A DNA stretch of 64,000 bases, from contig DATIYM010000007.1 of the NCBI GenBank assembly GCA_035517615.1, positions 186,001 through 250,000 of the forward strand, read 5' to 3'. Every line of letters starts with the position of its first letter. Position 1 is the stretch's first letter. The notes below the pieces were generated by a model. It had not been told where the DNA came from, did no database searches, and saw only the letters and a program-made list of their open reading frames with translations. This document shows positions 17,661-25,917 of the stretch, piece after piece. The position numbers and the translations under genes are program-made. This DNA comes from AG25 sp035517615 (GTDB lineage Bacteria; Gemmatimonadota; Gemmatimonadetes; Gemmatimonadales; GWC2-71-9).

Positions 17661-19574
17661 ATGATCCAACCGCCGCAGGGTCATTTGGTCCGGCCAGCCT
17701 ACAAGGAGCCGCCCGCCCATGCCCCCAACGCCGCCCTGCTGATCGACTTCGACAATGTCACGATGGCCATCCGGTCCGACCTGCAAACGGAGCTCAAACG
17801 ATTGCTGCAGTCGGAGATTATTCGCGGCAAAGTCGCGGTGCAACGCGCCTACGCCGATTGGCGTCGCTATCCCCAGTACATCGTCCCGCTCTCCGAATCA
17901 TCGATCGACCTGATCTTCGCCCCAGCGTACGGCGCCAACAAGAAAAACGCCACCGATATTCGCCTCGCGATCGATGCGCTCGAGCTGGTATTCACCCGGC
18001 CGGAAATCGGCACGTTCATTCTGCTGTCGGGCGACTCGGATTTCTCCTCGCTCGTGCTCAAGCTCAAGGAGTACGGGAAGTACATCATCGGCGTGGGAAT
18101 CCGCGAATCGTCGAGCGATCTGCTGATTCAGAATTGCGACGAGTACTACTCCTACAACGAGCTTGCGGGCCTCACGAAGGAGTCCGAGGCCGTCTACGAA
18201 ACGCGTGATCCGTGGGAGCTCGTGGTCGAAGCGGTGAAGCAGATGACGGCGCACAACGACGTGATGCGGTCCGATCGCCTGAAGCAGGTAATGCAGGAAA
18301 TCGATCCCTCGTTCAACGAGAAGGACTCGGGCTACTCGCGCTTCAGCAAGTTCGTGACCGAGGCTGCCCATCGCGGGCTCGTCACGCTGACCAAGCTCGA
18401 CAACGGGCAATACGAGATCGCGCTCGGACCTCAGGTCGCGGGCGCGGCGGCGCAGCCCGCGTCGCGCACGGCTCCGGCCGTCCGTGAGTCCGAACCGCAC
18501 CGGGAGCGGCACAGCGACCGGCGTCGCGGTGCACCGCCGGCGATCTCGCCTGCGGCTCCCGCGGCTGCGCAGGCAACCCCTCCCGCCCCGGCCGCGGCGA
18601 ATAGCGGTTTCTCCTTGAGCGATGCCTTTGGCGCGATGAGGCAGGCGCTGAGCCGGCTAGGCGCGGCCGATCGCCCGGTAGATGCGGAAGAAGTGCGTGA
18701 GACGATGGCGAACATGGCCGGGGGTGAAACCGGCGAGCTCGAGCCCGATCGCTTCCCCAAGCTGCTGCGCGAGGCGCAGGACGCGAACGTGATCGATGTA
18801 TCGCAGGAGAGTGGTGGCGCGTACGTCAAGCTACACGAGTCGGCGGAAACACCCTCGCATGAAGCGACGCACTCCGCAGCGCATGCCTCCGCGAGCGCCG
18901 TACCCAGTTCGAGCAGTGGAGAGGCATCCAGAGCGGCTTCCGCCCCGTCGCGCAGCGCGCGCTTCCGCCGTGGCTCGCGGGGTCCGCGCGTGGCTGCCCC
19001 GGACATCCCGAGAATCGGGATCGTCGAGATGGACCCCAATTTCCGGCCCCGGGCCGAGCCTGCGCCCACCCCGCCGCCAGCCGAGCCGATAGCGGCCGAG
19101 GCCGATGCTCCGGCGCACGAGGAGCGCCATGACGAACGGCCGTCGAGAGGGCGCGGTGGTCGCGGTGGACAGCGTAACGAACATGGCGAGGGTCGCGGTA
19201 CCGGTTCGCGCGAGCGTAACGGTGGCGATCGGGGCGAGCGTAACGGCGGCGGCGAAGCTGGCCCGCGCCGCTCGCGCCGTGGCGGTCGCGGTCGCGGTGG
19301 CCGATCGCGCCGGCCCGAGGGGAGCGAGCGCTTCGAAGCACGCGACCCGCAGCGCCACGAATCCCACGCGACTCATGTCACGCCGGCCACGCCCGCCGCG
19401 GTGTCACCAGCGCATGAGCCGGGCGAGCGCGTCGATAACGAATCGCGACGACCCGAACATTCCCAACGCCCTCCCTCCCCGTCTCCCTCCGAGGCGGCGC
19501 AGGATGACGGTGGCACCGGGGAGTCGTTCTGGTCCAGGGTCAAACGCGGGCTGACGGGAGGGAGCGGCGCCTGA
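17661..19574 (+). CDS. NYN-domain (LabA/DUF88-type) protein with OST-HTH domain and RG-rich disordered tail
   Basis: A 637-residue protein. Residues about 24-165 form a NYN domain (PIN-like RNase fold): ALLIDFDNVTM with Asp residues, KKNATDIRLAIDALEL and FILLSGDSDFSSLVLKLKEYGK, the three acidic clusters that bind metal. Residues about 180-255 (DPWELVVEAVKQM ... NGQYEIALG) resemble an OST-HTH/LOTUS RNA-binding domain. A second similar stretch follows around 315-395 (DAFGAMRQALSRLG ... SGGAYVKLH). From about 400 the chain is low-complexity, with Arg-Gly repeats such as RGRGGRGGQ. The parts together suggest RNA binding and possibly RNA cleavage. It is followed by the DNA glycosylase with a 4-base overlap. 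Confidence 0.82.
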   Translation: MIQPPQGHLVRPAYKEPPAHAPNAALLIDFDNVTMAIRSDLQTELKRLLQSEIIRGKVAVQRAYADWRRYPQYIVPLSESSIDLIFAPAYGANKKNATDIRLAIDALELVFTRPEIGTFILLSGDSDFSSLVLKLKEYGKYIIGVGIRESSSDLLIQNCDEYYSYNELAGLTKESEAVYETRDPWELVVEAVKQMTAHNDVMRSDRLKQVMQEIDPSFNEKDSGYSRFSKFVTEAAHRGLVTLTKLDNGQYEIALGPQVAGAAAQPASRTAPAVRESEPHRERHSDRRRGAPPAISPAAPAAAQATPPAPAAANSGFSLSDAFGAMRQALSRLGAADRPVDAEEVRETMANMAGGETGELEPDRFPKLLREAQDANVIDVSQESGGAYVKLHESAETPSHEATHSAAHASASAVPSSSSGEASRAASAPSRSARFRRGSRGPRVAAPDIPRIGIVEMDPNFRPRAEPAPTPPPAEPIAAEADAPAHEERHDERPSRGRGGRGGQRNEHGEGRGTGSRERNGGDRGERNGGGEAGPRRSRRGGRGRGGRSRRPEGSERFEARDPQRHESHATHVTPATPAAVSPAHEPGERVDNESRRPEHSQRPPSPSPSEAAQDDGGTGESFWSRVKRGLTGGSGA

Positions 19575-20182
19575 CTTCGCTCGCTGCTTCGTTCTACGCG
19601 CGACCGGCTGAAACGGTCGCGCGTCGGCTTTTGGGCCATATCGTGATCAGCACCATCGGCGGGCAGCGAGTGTCAGGCCGCATCGTCGAGACCGAGGCAT
19701 ACGTGGGCCCGCATGACCCGGCGTGCCACGCCTTCGGCGATCGGCGCACCGAGCGGACGCGGTGCCTGTATGGGCCGCCAGGCATTGCCTACGTCTATTT
19801 CACGTACGGGATGCATTGGTGCCTGAACGCGGTCACCTGCCGCGAAGGCTATCCGGCCGCGGTGCTAATCCGCGCACTCGAACCGCTCGACGGGTTGCCG
19901 GTCATGCGGCGGCGCCGTGGTGACGTGCCTGATACGGAGCTCTGCGCGGGCCCGGGACGATTGTGCGAGGCCCTGGGGATCACGGGGAAGTGGAATGGCG
20001 TGCCCTTGCAGCGCGGACCGCTCCGCATTGTCCGGAGTGGGGGGGGCGGGGCGGGGAAGATCCGGGTGGTTCGCACCCCGCGCATCGGCGTCACGGCCGC
20101 GCGCGACTGGCCGTTACGCTATGTCGTCGCGCAGACCCGCTGGGCGTCCCGACCGTCGCGGCGCCTCAGTGTTGCTCGGTAA
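19571..20182 (+). CDS. 3-methyladenine DNA glycosylase (AAG/MPG family), probable CTG start
   Basis: Removes alkylated purines from DNA (base excision repair). The protein carries RIVETEAYVGPHDPACHAF (catalytic Glu in the ETEAY motif), GPPGIAYVYFTYGMHWCLN and AGPGRLCEALGI, all signatures of the AAG family. The family starts with FYARPAETVARRLLG, which is present here, but the only ATG/GTG/TTG in frame is the TTG at 19631 inside that conserved helix. CTG 19571 lies upstream, overlaps the NYN stop (CTGA), and is preceded by GGAGG at 19557-19561, 9 bases away. I therefore use CTG, giving 203 aa. The 3' end overlaps the convergent gene by 17 bases. Confidence 0.85.
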   Translation: MTSLAASFYARPAETVARRLLGHIVISTIGGQRVSGRIVETEAYVGPHDPACHAFGDRRTERTRCLYGPPGIAYVYFTYGMHWCLNAVTCREGYPAAVLIRALEPLDGLPVMRRRRGDVPDTELCAGPGRLCEALGITGKWNGVPLQRGPLRIVRSGGGGAGKIRVVRTPRIGVTAARDWPLRYVVAQTRWASRPSRRLSVAR

Positions 20183-21398
20183 TATCCTCGCGCGAGCTGC
20201 CGAAGCTGTACCGTAGGCCACCCTGGATCGTGTGCGTCACGCCGTTGATCAGGTACCCCGAGGCTCCCGACTGCAGGATGTAGTGCCCATACAGCGTCAG
20301 CCGTCCCTGGCGAGCTTCGATCCCGCCCATGAGCCAGAAGAACGCTTTGGTCGCCGCGGAGAACGTTGCCTGCTGGAGAATCTGCGCGTCAGACGCGGTG
20401 CAGCCGGTGCAGGTCACGGTGGGATGCAGGATCTCCATGATCGAGAACCCGGCGCCAGCAAACGGTTGCACGGGTTTCTGTACGGGGAACGCGACCAAGC
20501 CGGCCATGATGCGGCGGATGTCTTTGAATGCGACGTTGCTGGGCTCGATAGTGCCGTCGGGATGCGCGATCGTCGCGTGCCGGTCGGTCAACGCGAATAC
20601 CTGGTCGTAGGCGATGTACATTGCCGTCCGCTTGCGCGTAATGAGCCAATGGCCGCCGAGCACGGGCTCAGCCGAGATGCCGTCGTCGGTGTTCATGACC
20701 ATGACCCCGCCCTGCGCTCCCCAGAACCACTGCTGTGCCCAACCGGCTCCACTTTCGACAAACTGCTTGTTGGACGCCGGCTGGGGCACCGTCCCCCCGG
20801 CGGCCAGAATCGAGTCACGCTGTTCCTTGGTGAGTTCCGGCGCGGCTTGGGTTTTGTGACCGTGGTTTCCCATCACGATCGAGAGACCTGCGTTGCCAAC
20901 GTAATTGAGAGGATGGGTCGTAGTACCCGGGCTTGTCGGCGCGTAGTACACGCCTGCTTCGAGCCGCAGCGCGAGAAAATCGTTGAAGAAGATCCGGTCC
21001 CCGATGGCGCCATGCACCGCGTTGAGCCCGATCGCATAGGGACTCGCCGATCCCATACTGAGTCGGGAATATCCGCCGAGCACGTAAAGAATGTTGTGCT
21101 CCCCGCCGGAGTTCAGGATCAGATTGATGTCGCCCGGCCGGACCGGCGTCGTAGCCGTCGTGGGCGCGCCGGCCTTCGGCGTTGCGGTGGTCTGGCCCCC
21201 TGAGACTTCGATGCCGAAATAGTCGTTCAGGAAATACCCGAACCGGCCGCCCCAACCCACTCCATCCTTCAGGTTCCAATATGGATCGAACCGCGTATAC
21301 TGTCCGAACAGACCCAGCTCGAAGTTATGAGCGTGCTGGGCGCTGAGAGCTTGTGCGGCGCCACAGAGCGCCACGGCGCAAATCGTGAGAACCCGCAT
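20166..21398 (-). CDS. Predicted outer-membrane beta-barrel protein, unidentified
   Basis: A 410-residue protein with a clear signal peptide (MRVLTICAVALCGAAQALSAQ). The mature part is a series of amphipathic strands rich in Gly, Tyr and Phe (FELGLFGQYTRFDPYWN, GWGGRFGYFLNDYFGIEVSGG, HYILQSGASGYLIN), as in outer-membrane barrels of the OmpA/porin-like type. Residues about 195-235 are a non-barrel insert (LTKEQRDSILAAGGTVPQP). A CTGC pair (TVTCTGCTA) near residue 335 may form a disulfide. No named family is recognised. A GAGGAG lies 8 bases before the ATG. It is convergent with the glycosylase gene and probably monocistronic. Confidence 0.65.
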   Translation of the reverse strand: MRVLTICAVALCGAAQALSAQHAHNFELGLFGQYTRFDPYWNLKDGVGWGGRFGYFLNDYFGIEVSGGQTTATPKAGAPTTATTPVRPGDINLILNSGGEHNILYVLGGYSRLSMGSASPYAIGLNAVHGAIGDRIFFNDFLALRLEAGVYYAPTSPGTTTHPLNYVGNAGLSIVMGNHGHKTQAAPELTKEQRDSILAAGGTVPQPASNKQFVESGAGWAQQWFWGAQGGVMVMNTDDGISAEPVLGGHWLITRKRTAMYIAYDQVFALTDRHATIAHPDGTIEPSNVAFKDIRRIMAGLVAFPVQKPVQPFAGAGFSIMEILHPTVTCTGCTASDAQILQQATFSAATKAFFWLMGGIEARQGRLTLYGHYILQSGASGYLINGVTHTIQGGLRYSFGSSREDITEQH

Positions 21399-21574
21399 CG
21401 ACTACTCCTCGATGGAGACCAGACCGACCAGGAGGCTCCCGAAACGCACCGAAAATAGGAAATGATGGCAAAAAAGGCGATAGCTGAAACTTCTTGGTGG
21501 CAGGGATTTAAGCCACTGCGCCTTGAAATTACTTGAGGTGGACGCCGGAAACCCCGAAAGAACACCGATAAACG

Positions 21575-22768
21575 CTAGATCAGCCGCAGCTTTCTACCCA
21601 CGTCCTGGAAGCCGCGCAGCGCGAAATCCAGGTCAGCCCGCGTATGCGCGGCGGATATTTGGCAGCGCACTCTCGCATGTCCTTGTGGGACAACTGGATA
21701 GCCAAATCCAGTGACGAACACTCCCTGAGCGAGCAAGAGATCACTCATCTCGATCGCCTTGGCCGTGTCGCCGAGGATCACGGGGATGATTGGCGTCTCG
21801 CCCGGAAGCGGTTTGAACCCCAACCCACGCAACGCGTCTCGGAAGTATCGGGCGTTGTCGCGCAGCGTGCCAACCAGCTCGGGATGCGACTCGAGATGCT
21901 CGACCGACGCGAGCGCGCTCGCGGCAACAGTAGGAGGAAGGGCGTTGCTGAACAGCTGCGGCCGGGAGCGCTGGGTCAGGTAATCGGTAAGCAGCGCCGA
22001 TCCGGCGGTGAAACCCCCGGCGGCGCCGCCCAACGCCTTTCCCAATGTCGAGGTGATGATCTGGACCTCGCCGAGCAAGCCAAAGTGCTCTGCGGTTCCG
22101 CGCCCATGCTCCCCCAAGACTCCGGTGGCGTGTGAATCGTCGACCGCGACGATGGCGTCATACTGTTTCGATAGTGCTATGATGTCCGGGAGGTTAGCGA
22201 TATCCCCTTCCATCGAGAACACCCCGTCCGTGAAGATTAGCCGGAGCCTCGAGTCCTGCGAGGCCCGCAGTTTGTCCTCCAGGTCTTTCATGTCCGAGTG
22301 CCGGTACACCGCCGACTGGCACTTGCCAATGCTCTTGGCCAGTCGGATCGAGTCGATAATCGAGGCATGATTCAGCTGATCGGAAATAACGATGTCCGAT
22401 TCGCCGAGCAGTGTCGCGCACAATCCCTCGTTCGCGTTCCAGCAGCTCACGTAGCTGAGCGCCGCCTCGCACCCTACCAAGCGGGCCAGCGCTGCTTCGA
22501 GCTCGCGATGAATCGTGAAGGTCCCGCAGATGAATCGGACCGACGCCGTGCCGGCACCGTAGCGGTCGAGGGCGCGTTTTCCCGCGGCAACCACGTCAGG
22601 GGCGTTGGCGAGCCCCAGATAATTGTTGGATGAGAGAATCACGACTTCGCCGCGCCCTTCCATTTGGACGCGGGGCCCCTGCGGGGAGGCGAGATAATTG
22701 AGCCGCTTGTACACGCCTTCCGCGCGAAACTGCTGGAGTTCGCGGCGCAGCCGATCGTCCAGGCTCAC
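21575..22768 (-). CDS. kbl: Glycine C-acetyltransferase (2-amino-3-ketobutyrate CoA ligase)
   Basis: Converts 2-amino-3-oxobutyrate plus CoA into glycine and acetyl-CoA, the second step of threonine catabolism. The 397-residue protein is an alpha-oxoamine synthase: SSNNYLGLANAPDVV, GTASVRFICGTFTIHRELE, DQLNHASIIDSIRL, VDDSHATGVLGEHGRG and STLGKALGG, with Lys244 as the PLP Schiff base. An alternative in this superfamily is 8-amino-7-oxononanoate synthase (BioF), but the 4-base overlap with tdh decides for Kbl. Confidence 0.95.
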   Translation of the reverse strand: MSLDDRLRRELQQFRAEGVYKRLNYLASPQGPRVQMEGRGEVVILSSNNYLGLANAPDVVAAGKRALDRYGAGTASVRFICGTFTIHRELEAALARLVGCEAALSYVSCWNANEGLCATLLGESDIVISDQLNHASIIDSIRLAKSIGKCQSAVYRHSDMKDLEDKLRASQDSRLRLIFTDGVFSMEGDIANLPDIIALSKQYDAIVAVDDSHATGVLGEHGRGTAEHFGLLGEVQIITSTLGKALGGAAGGFTAGSALLTDYLTQRSRPQLFSNALPPTVAASALASVEHLESHPELVGTLRDNARYFRDALRGLGFKPLPGETPIIPVILGDTAKAIEMSDLLLAQGVFVTGFGYPVVPQGHARVRCQISAAHTRADLDFALRGFQDVGRKLRLI

Positions 22769-23793
22769 GCGATTTCCAGAATGACTTTCCCGGCATCGCC
22801 CGAGCGAATCACCGTGAGTGCCTGGTCGATCTCCTGCAGGGGAAATTCGTGCGTGATCACGGGACGGGGGTCGAACAACCCAGCCGAGAGATAGCGTCGC
22901 ATCTGATTCCAGGTTTCGTACATTCGCCGCCCGATCACGCCGTACACCGTGATTCCCTTGAAGATGATGTCCCGTGCGAAGTCGATCGGGACCTCACCGT
23001 CGGGAATGCCGAGCAGCTGGAGCCTGCCGCCTAATCGCACCGATGCGAACGCCTGGTGCAGCGCCGACGGCACACCGGACATCTCGCACACCACGTCGGC
23101 GCCTTCACCGGCGGTTTCCCGCCGGACGGCGGCGACCACGTCTTCCCGTGCCGCGTCGATCAGGACGTGCGCACCCATCCGTTCCGCGAGAGCCAATCGC
23201 TTGGGATTCACGTCTGAGGCGATCACCTTGACCGCGCCTGCCGCGCGGGCGATCCCGACGGCAAAGCAACCGATCGGGCCACAACCCACGATAAAGACCG
23301 TCGAACCGGGAATGTCAGCGGTGAGCACCGTGTGGAACGCGTTTCCCATGGGGTCCATGATGGCGCCGATCACAGTGGGAATACCGTCCAGCGGAAGGAC
23401 ATTCGTTTCGGGCATGACGATGAACTCTGCGAACGCTCCATCGCGGTCCACGCCGATGATCTGCGTCCGGCGGCAGATATGCCCGTTGCCCGTGCGGCAT
23501 TGCAGGCAATGTCCGCACACGATGTGACCCTCCGCCGTGACCAGCTGACCCGGCTTGATTTCGGTCACACGCTCGCCGACGGCTACAACTTCACCGGCGA
23601 ACTCGTGTCCGATCGTGAGCGGTGGACAGACGCGGCCCTCGGCCCAGCTGTTCCAGTCCGCGATATGGAGGTCGGTTCCGCACACACCGGCGTGCCGGAC
23701 GGCGATCAGTACTTCGCCCGGTCCCGGGCCGGGTTCCGCGACGGCGGTTACCGCGAGGCCTTTGGCCCGGCGTTCTTTGCGGATGGCTTGCAT
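22765..23793 (-). CDS. tdh: L-threonine 3-dehydrogenase
   Basis: Oxidises threonine to 2-amino-3-oxobutyrate with NAD+. The 342-residue zinc-dependent medium-chain dehydrogenase has catalytic zinc ligands Cys38 (GVCGTD) and His63-Glu64 (GHEFAG). The structural zinc lobe is Cys93, Cys96, Cys99 and Cys107. The Rossmann motif is VGCGPIGCFAVG. Its 342 aa equal the length of the E. coli enzyme. With kbl it forms the classic tdh-kbl threonine degradation operon, here in the order tdh then kbl on the minus strand. The small gene at 23835-24005 lies 41 bases upstream and may share the transcript. Confidence 0.96.
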   Translation of the reverse strand: MQAIRKERRAKGLAVTAVAEPGPGPGEVLIAVRHAGVCGTDLHIADWNSWAEGRVCPPLTIGHEFAGEVVAVGERVTEIKPGQLVTAEGHIVCGHCLQCRTGNGHICRRTQIIGVDRDGAFAEFIVMPETNVLPLDGIPTVIGAIMDPMGNAFHTVLTADIPGSTVFIVGCGPIGCFAVGIARAAGAVKVIASDVNPKRLALAERMGAHVLIDAAREDVVAAVRRETAGEGADVVCEMSGVPSALHQAFASVRLGGRLQLLGIPDGEVPIDFARDIIFKGITVYGVIGRRMYETWNQMRRYLSAGLFDPRPVITHEFPLQEIDQALTVIRSGDAGKVILEIA

Positions 23794-23834
23794 GAGGCCG
23801 GCTGGAAGATAGCTCCCGGCCGGCCGGATCTGCC

Positions 23835-24005
23835 TCAGGCTGGATGGGGATCGATTGGCAGCGCGAGATGCGGCGGCGCACCGGCGTCATCCTCGTCGGC
23901 GCACCAGCAATACGCCCAAATGCGCGCGGGCCGCAGCAGCTTACGACCGGCGCTCAGGATAATGCCGAGCGGTTCTTCGTCGAGTACCAAGGGCAGGCTC
24001 GTCAT
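23835..24005 (-). CDS. Small conserved-looking hypothetical protein (56 aa)
   Basis: An ATG-initiated frame with strongly G/C-ending third codon positions, like its neighbours, and no such bias in the other frames. The product starts MTSLPLVLDEEPLGIILSAG and has a YCWCADEDD segment in the middle, followed by a Pro-rich tail. It resembles no family I can name. It sits directly upstream of tdh on the same strand. Start choice: an in-frame TTG at 24044 would add 13 residues, but ATG 24005 has GGAA about 9 bases upstream. Codon bias is the main argument that the gene is real. Confidence 0.5.
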   Translation of the reverse strand: MTSLPLVLDEEPLGIILSAGRKLLRPARIWAYCWCADEDDAGAPPHLALPIDPHPA

Positions 24006-24070
24006 GACGATTCCAAGACAGGAGACGAGGCTTGAGTCAGGCAAAACACCTGCCAGTTAGTGATCGCATG

Positions 24071-24080
24071 CAAGTACTTG
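24071..24080. repeat. Perfect 10-base palindrome in an AT-rich island
   Basis: CAAGTACTTG lies inside the only AT-rich stretch between the small gene and the methyltransferase-like gene (24050-24100, which also holds TTTATA). It could be an operator for the minus-strand small gene and tdh-kbl. It has no recognised binding protein. Confidence 0.3.
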
Positions 24081-24130
24081 TATTTAGCTGGTTTATAAGT
24101 GCGCCTGCGGCGCGAACTACGTCGAATTAG

Positions 24131-25000
24131 CTAGTCCGACACGTTCGCTTGTGTGTCGATATGACGCGCTGGCTTTGTCGCGACGAACCCATCACCGCGG
24201 CGTGCTCGCTTGCGCCGCACGATTTCCCAGTCCGCGTACTGCGTCTGCAGCGTTTCCGCGGCCAGCGGAATGACTTCGGGATTTGCATTCGTCGGCAGAA
24301 CGAGGTGCACGCCGCCCGGCGGTGTCCGCATCTGGAGACCGGTGATGACGCTGCTCCGATCGCGGCCCGCGAGCGGCGCCAGCGCCGCCGGGTCGATCAC
24401 CGCCAGATCGGGCGCGACGTCGGGAAGCCAGCCGCCCAGCTGTATCACGAGCGCGTGAAACCGGCCGGCGAGCTGTTCCGAAACCGCGCGGCTTTCGGCC
24501 GCTTCGATGGCCCCGAGGTTCTGATCGAGGAACAGCACCTCGGCGTCGTGCGCCGCAAGGAACAGGGCGCCCGCAAGCGCGCCCGCTCCCACGATCACGA
24601 CCGTATCGCCCGGCTCTACCCGCCGCGCCAGGGTCGCTAGCGGCGCGTCGCGGTCGAGTCCCCAGTGCGCAGCCTCGCGCTGCGAGATCCGGAGATTGCG
24701 GTAGCGCTGGCGCCAACGGGGGAACGCCGGCAACCGCAACCGCCGCGCGATCACCCGATCGACGTGCTCGAGCAGCAACACTTCCGTCAGGAAATACTGT
24801 CCCGCGGCGTTCGTCTCGAGCTCGCGCACGGCCTCGTCGCCGATCTCGAGCAGCTCTCCGCGCGAAAGGGAGTTCTTGTACGCCTCGATCCGCTGGAGCA
24901 TGAACTCTTCGTATTCCTGCTTCAGGGAGCGTGGCGGGCGCCGGACGCCGCGCGGCGCCGCGGCCGCATCGGACAGGGGCGGAGGAGCGGCGCTCAGCAT
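24131..25000 (-). CDS. Methyltransferase-like protein (class I Rossmann fold), function unknown
   Basis: A 289-residue protein. The central part has a glycine-rich loop after a beta-strand (GDTVVIVGAGALAGALFLA) and an acidic residue ending the next strand (EVLFLDQNLGAIEAA), the layout of SAM-binding class I methyltransferases. However, motif IV (DPPY-type) is absent and the C-terminal strands are weak, so activity is uncertain. The N-terminal 100 residues are helical (SLKQEYEEFMLQRIEAYKN). ATG 25000 was chosen: the frame is open far upstream, but only as arginine-rich antisense-type sequence within the transporter gene. It overlaps the transporter stop by 7 bases and is co-directional with it. 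Confidence 0.55.
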   Translation of the reverse strand: MLSAAPPPLSDAAAAPRGVRRPPRSLKQEYEEFMLQRIEAYKNSLSRGELLEIGDEAVRELETNAAGQYFLTEVLLLEHVDRVIARRLRLPAFPRWRQRYRNLRISQREAAHWGLDRDAPLATLARRVEPGDTVVIVGAGALAGALFLAAHDAEVLFLDQNLGAIEAAESRAVSEQLAGRFHALVIQLGGWLPDVAPDLAVIDPAALAPLAGRDRSSVITGLQMRTPPGGVHLVLPTNANPEVIPLAAETLQTQYADWEIVRRKRARRGDGFVATKPARHIDTQANVSD

Positions 25001-25890
25001 GGTTCCACGTGCACGACCACTTCCCGGAGGTGGAGATCCTGTTTTAGGCGTTCCTCGACCTCGTCCGCGATCGCGTGCGCGTCGGCGACGTTGGCGCCGC
25101 GATCCACGGCAATTGTGACCTCGGCGTACCGAACCGGGATCGTTCCGCGAGAGCGGATGCCGTAGGCGCTCCTCACCCCGCTCACCGCCTCCGCGCGCTC
25201 CTGGATCGTGCGGGGTGGGAGTGCGCGCTGGTCCACGAGCACGGGCACGGCACGCGACAGAGTCCCCCAAGCGACGCGGAGAATGAGGAGAGCCACAACG
25301 ATTGCCACAACAGGATCGGCCCACCACCAGCCATGCCGCGCCAGCAGCACGCCGGCGATGATGCCGACCATTACGAACGCGTCGACCCGCGTGTGGGCGG
25401 CGTCCGCGATCAGCAGCTGGCTGGACAGTTCGCGGCCACGGCGTTGCTCGTACCAGGCCACCACGCCCCCCACGCCGAGGGTCAGTGTCAACACCGCGAG
25501 CTGCAGGTCGCTGGCGACAACGGGATGGCCGCCGGTGATGAGATGGTGGATCGCGTCGCGCAGCAGCTCGAAGCAGCTCACGAATAGAAACGCGACCACC
25601 GCGATCATCCCCAGCGTTTCGAATTTGTCGTGACCATACGGGTGGTCCTCGTCGGGTGCCTTGGACGCAATGCGCACCAGAAACATTCCGAGCCCGTTGT
25701 TGAGCGCGTCGACCGCCGAATCGAGGGCGCCGCCCATGATGGCGAGCGAATTCGCGGAGATGCCGATGGCCAGTTTGACGGCCACAACGGCGAGGTTCGC
25801 CGCCAGCAGGCTCAAGAGGACCCGGCGGACGAGGATGAAGCGTTCGAGCGGTTGCGAGGACTGAGGGACGGGGGCGCTCGCCGTGCTCAT
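24994..25890 (-). CDS. Cation diffusion facilitator (CDF) family metal transporter
   Basis: A proton-coupled exporter of divalent metals (Zn, Fe, Mn or Co) in the inner membrane. The 298-residue protein has six predicted helices. Metal-site residues are in GALDSAVDALNN (helix 2, DxxxD), HPYGHDKFE (loop) and ADAAHTRVDAF (helix 5, HxxxD), as in YiiP. The cytoplasmic C-terminal domain has YAEVTIAVDRGANVADAHAIADEVEERL and ends VVVHVEPC, the usual CDF ferredoxin-like fold. DxxxD/HxxxD is compatible with zinc or iron; the metal cannot be fixed. Confidence 0.93.
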   Translation of the reverse strand: MSTASAPVPQSSQPLERFILVRRVLLSLLAANLAVVAVKLAIGISANSLAIMGGALDSAVDALNNGLGMFLVRIASKAPDEDHPYGHDKFETLGMIAVVAFLFVSCFELLRDAIHHLITGGHPVVASDLQLAVLTLTLGVGGVVAWYEQRRGRELSSQLLIADAAHTRVDAFVMVGIIAGVLLARHGWWWADPVVAIVVALLILRVAWGTLSRAVPVLVDQRALPPRTIQERAEAVSGVRSAYGIRSRGTIPVRYAEVTIAVDRGANVADAHAIADEVEERLKQDLHLREVVVHVEPC

Positions 25891-25917
25891 GAGTGCAAGC
25901 TTGTGAAAGACAGGGCT

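Noticed and set aside
18900..19500. Short repeats in the NYN gene as a CRISPR or VNTR locus
   Set aside because: They are in-frame Arg/Gly codons of a disordered tail, with irregular spacing and no unique spacers.
21490..21540. tRNA-like fragment (TTAAATCCCTGCCACCA on the minus strand) as an att-site remnant
   Set aside because: The T-arm does not pair properly, no anticodon arm can be drawn and no integrase or second copy is present.
22769..24130. Glycine or threonine riboswitch for tdh-kbl
   Set aside because: No tandem aptamer-like structure was seen between 23794 and 24130; that space holds a small gene and a short palindrome only.
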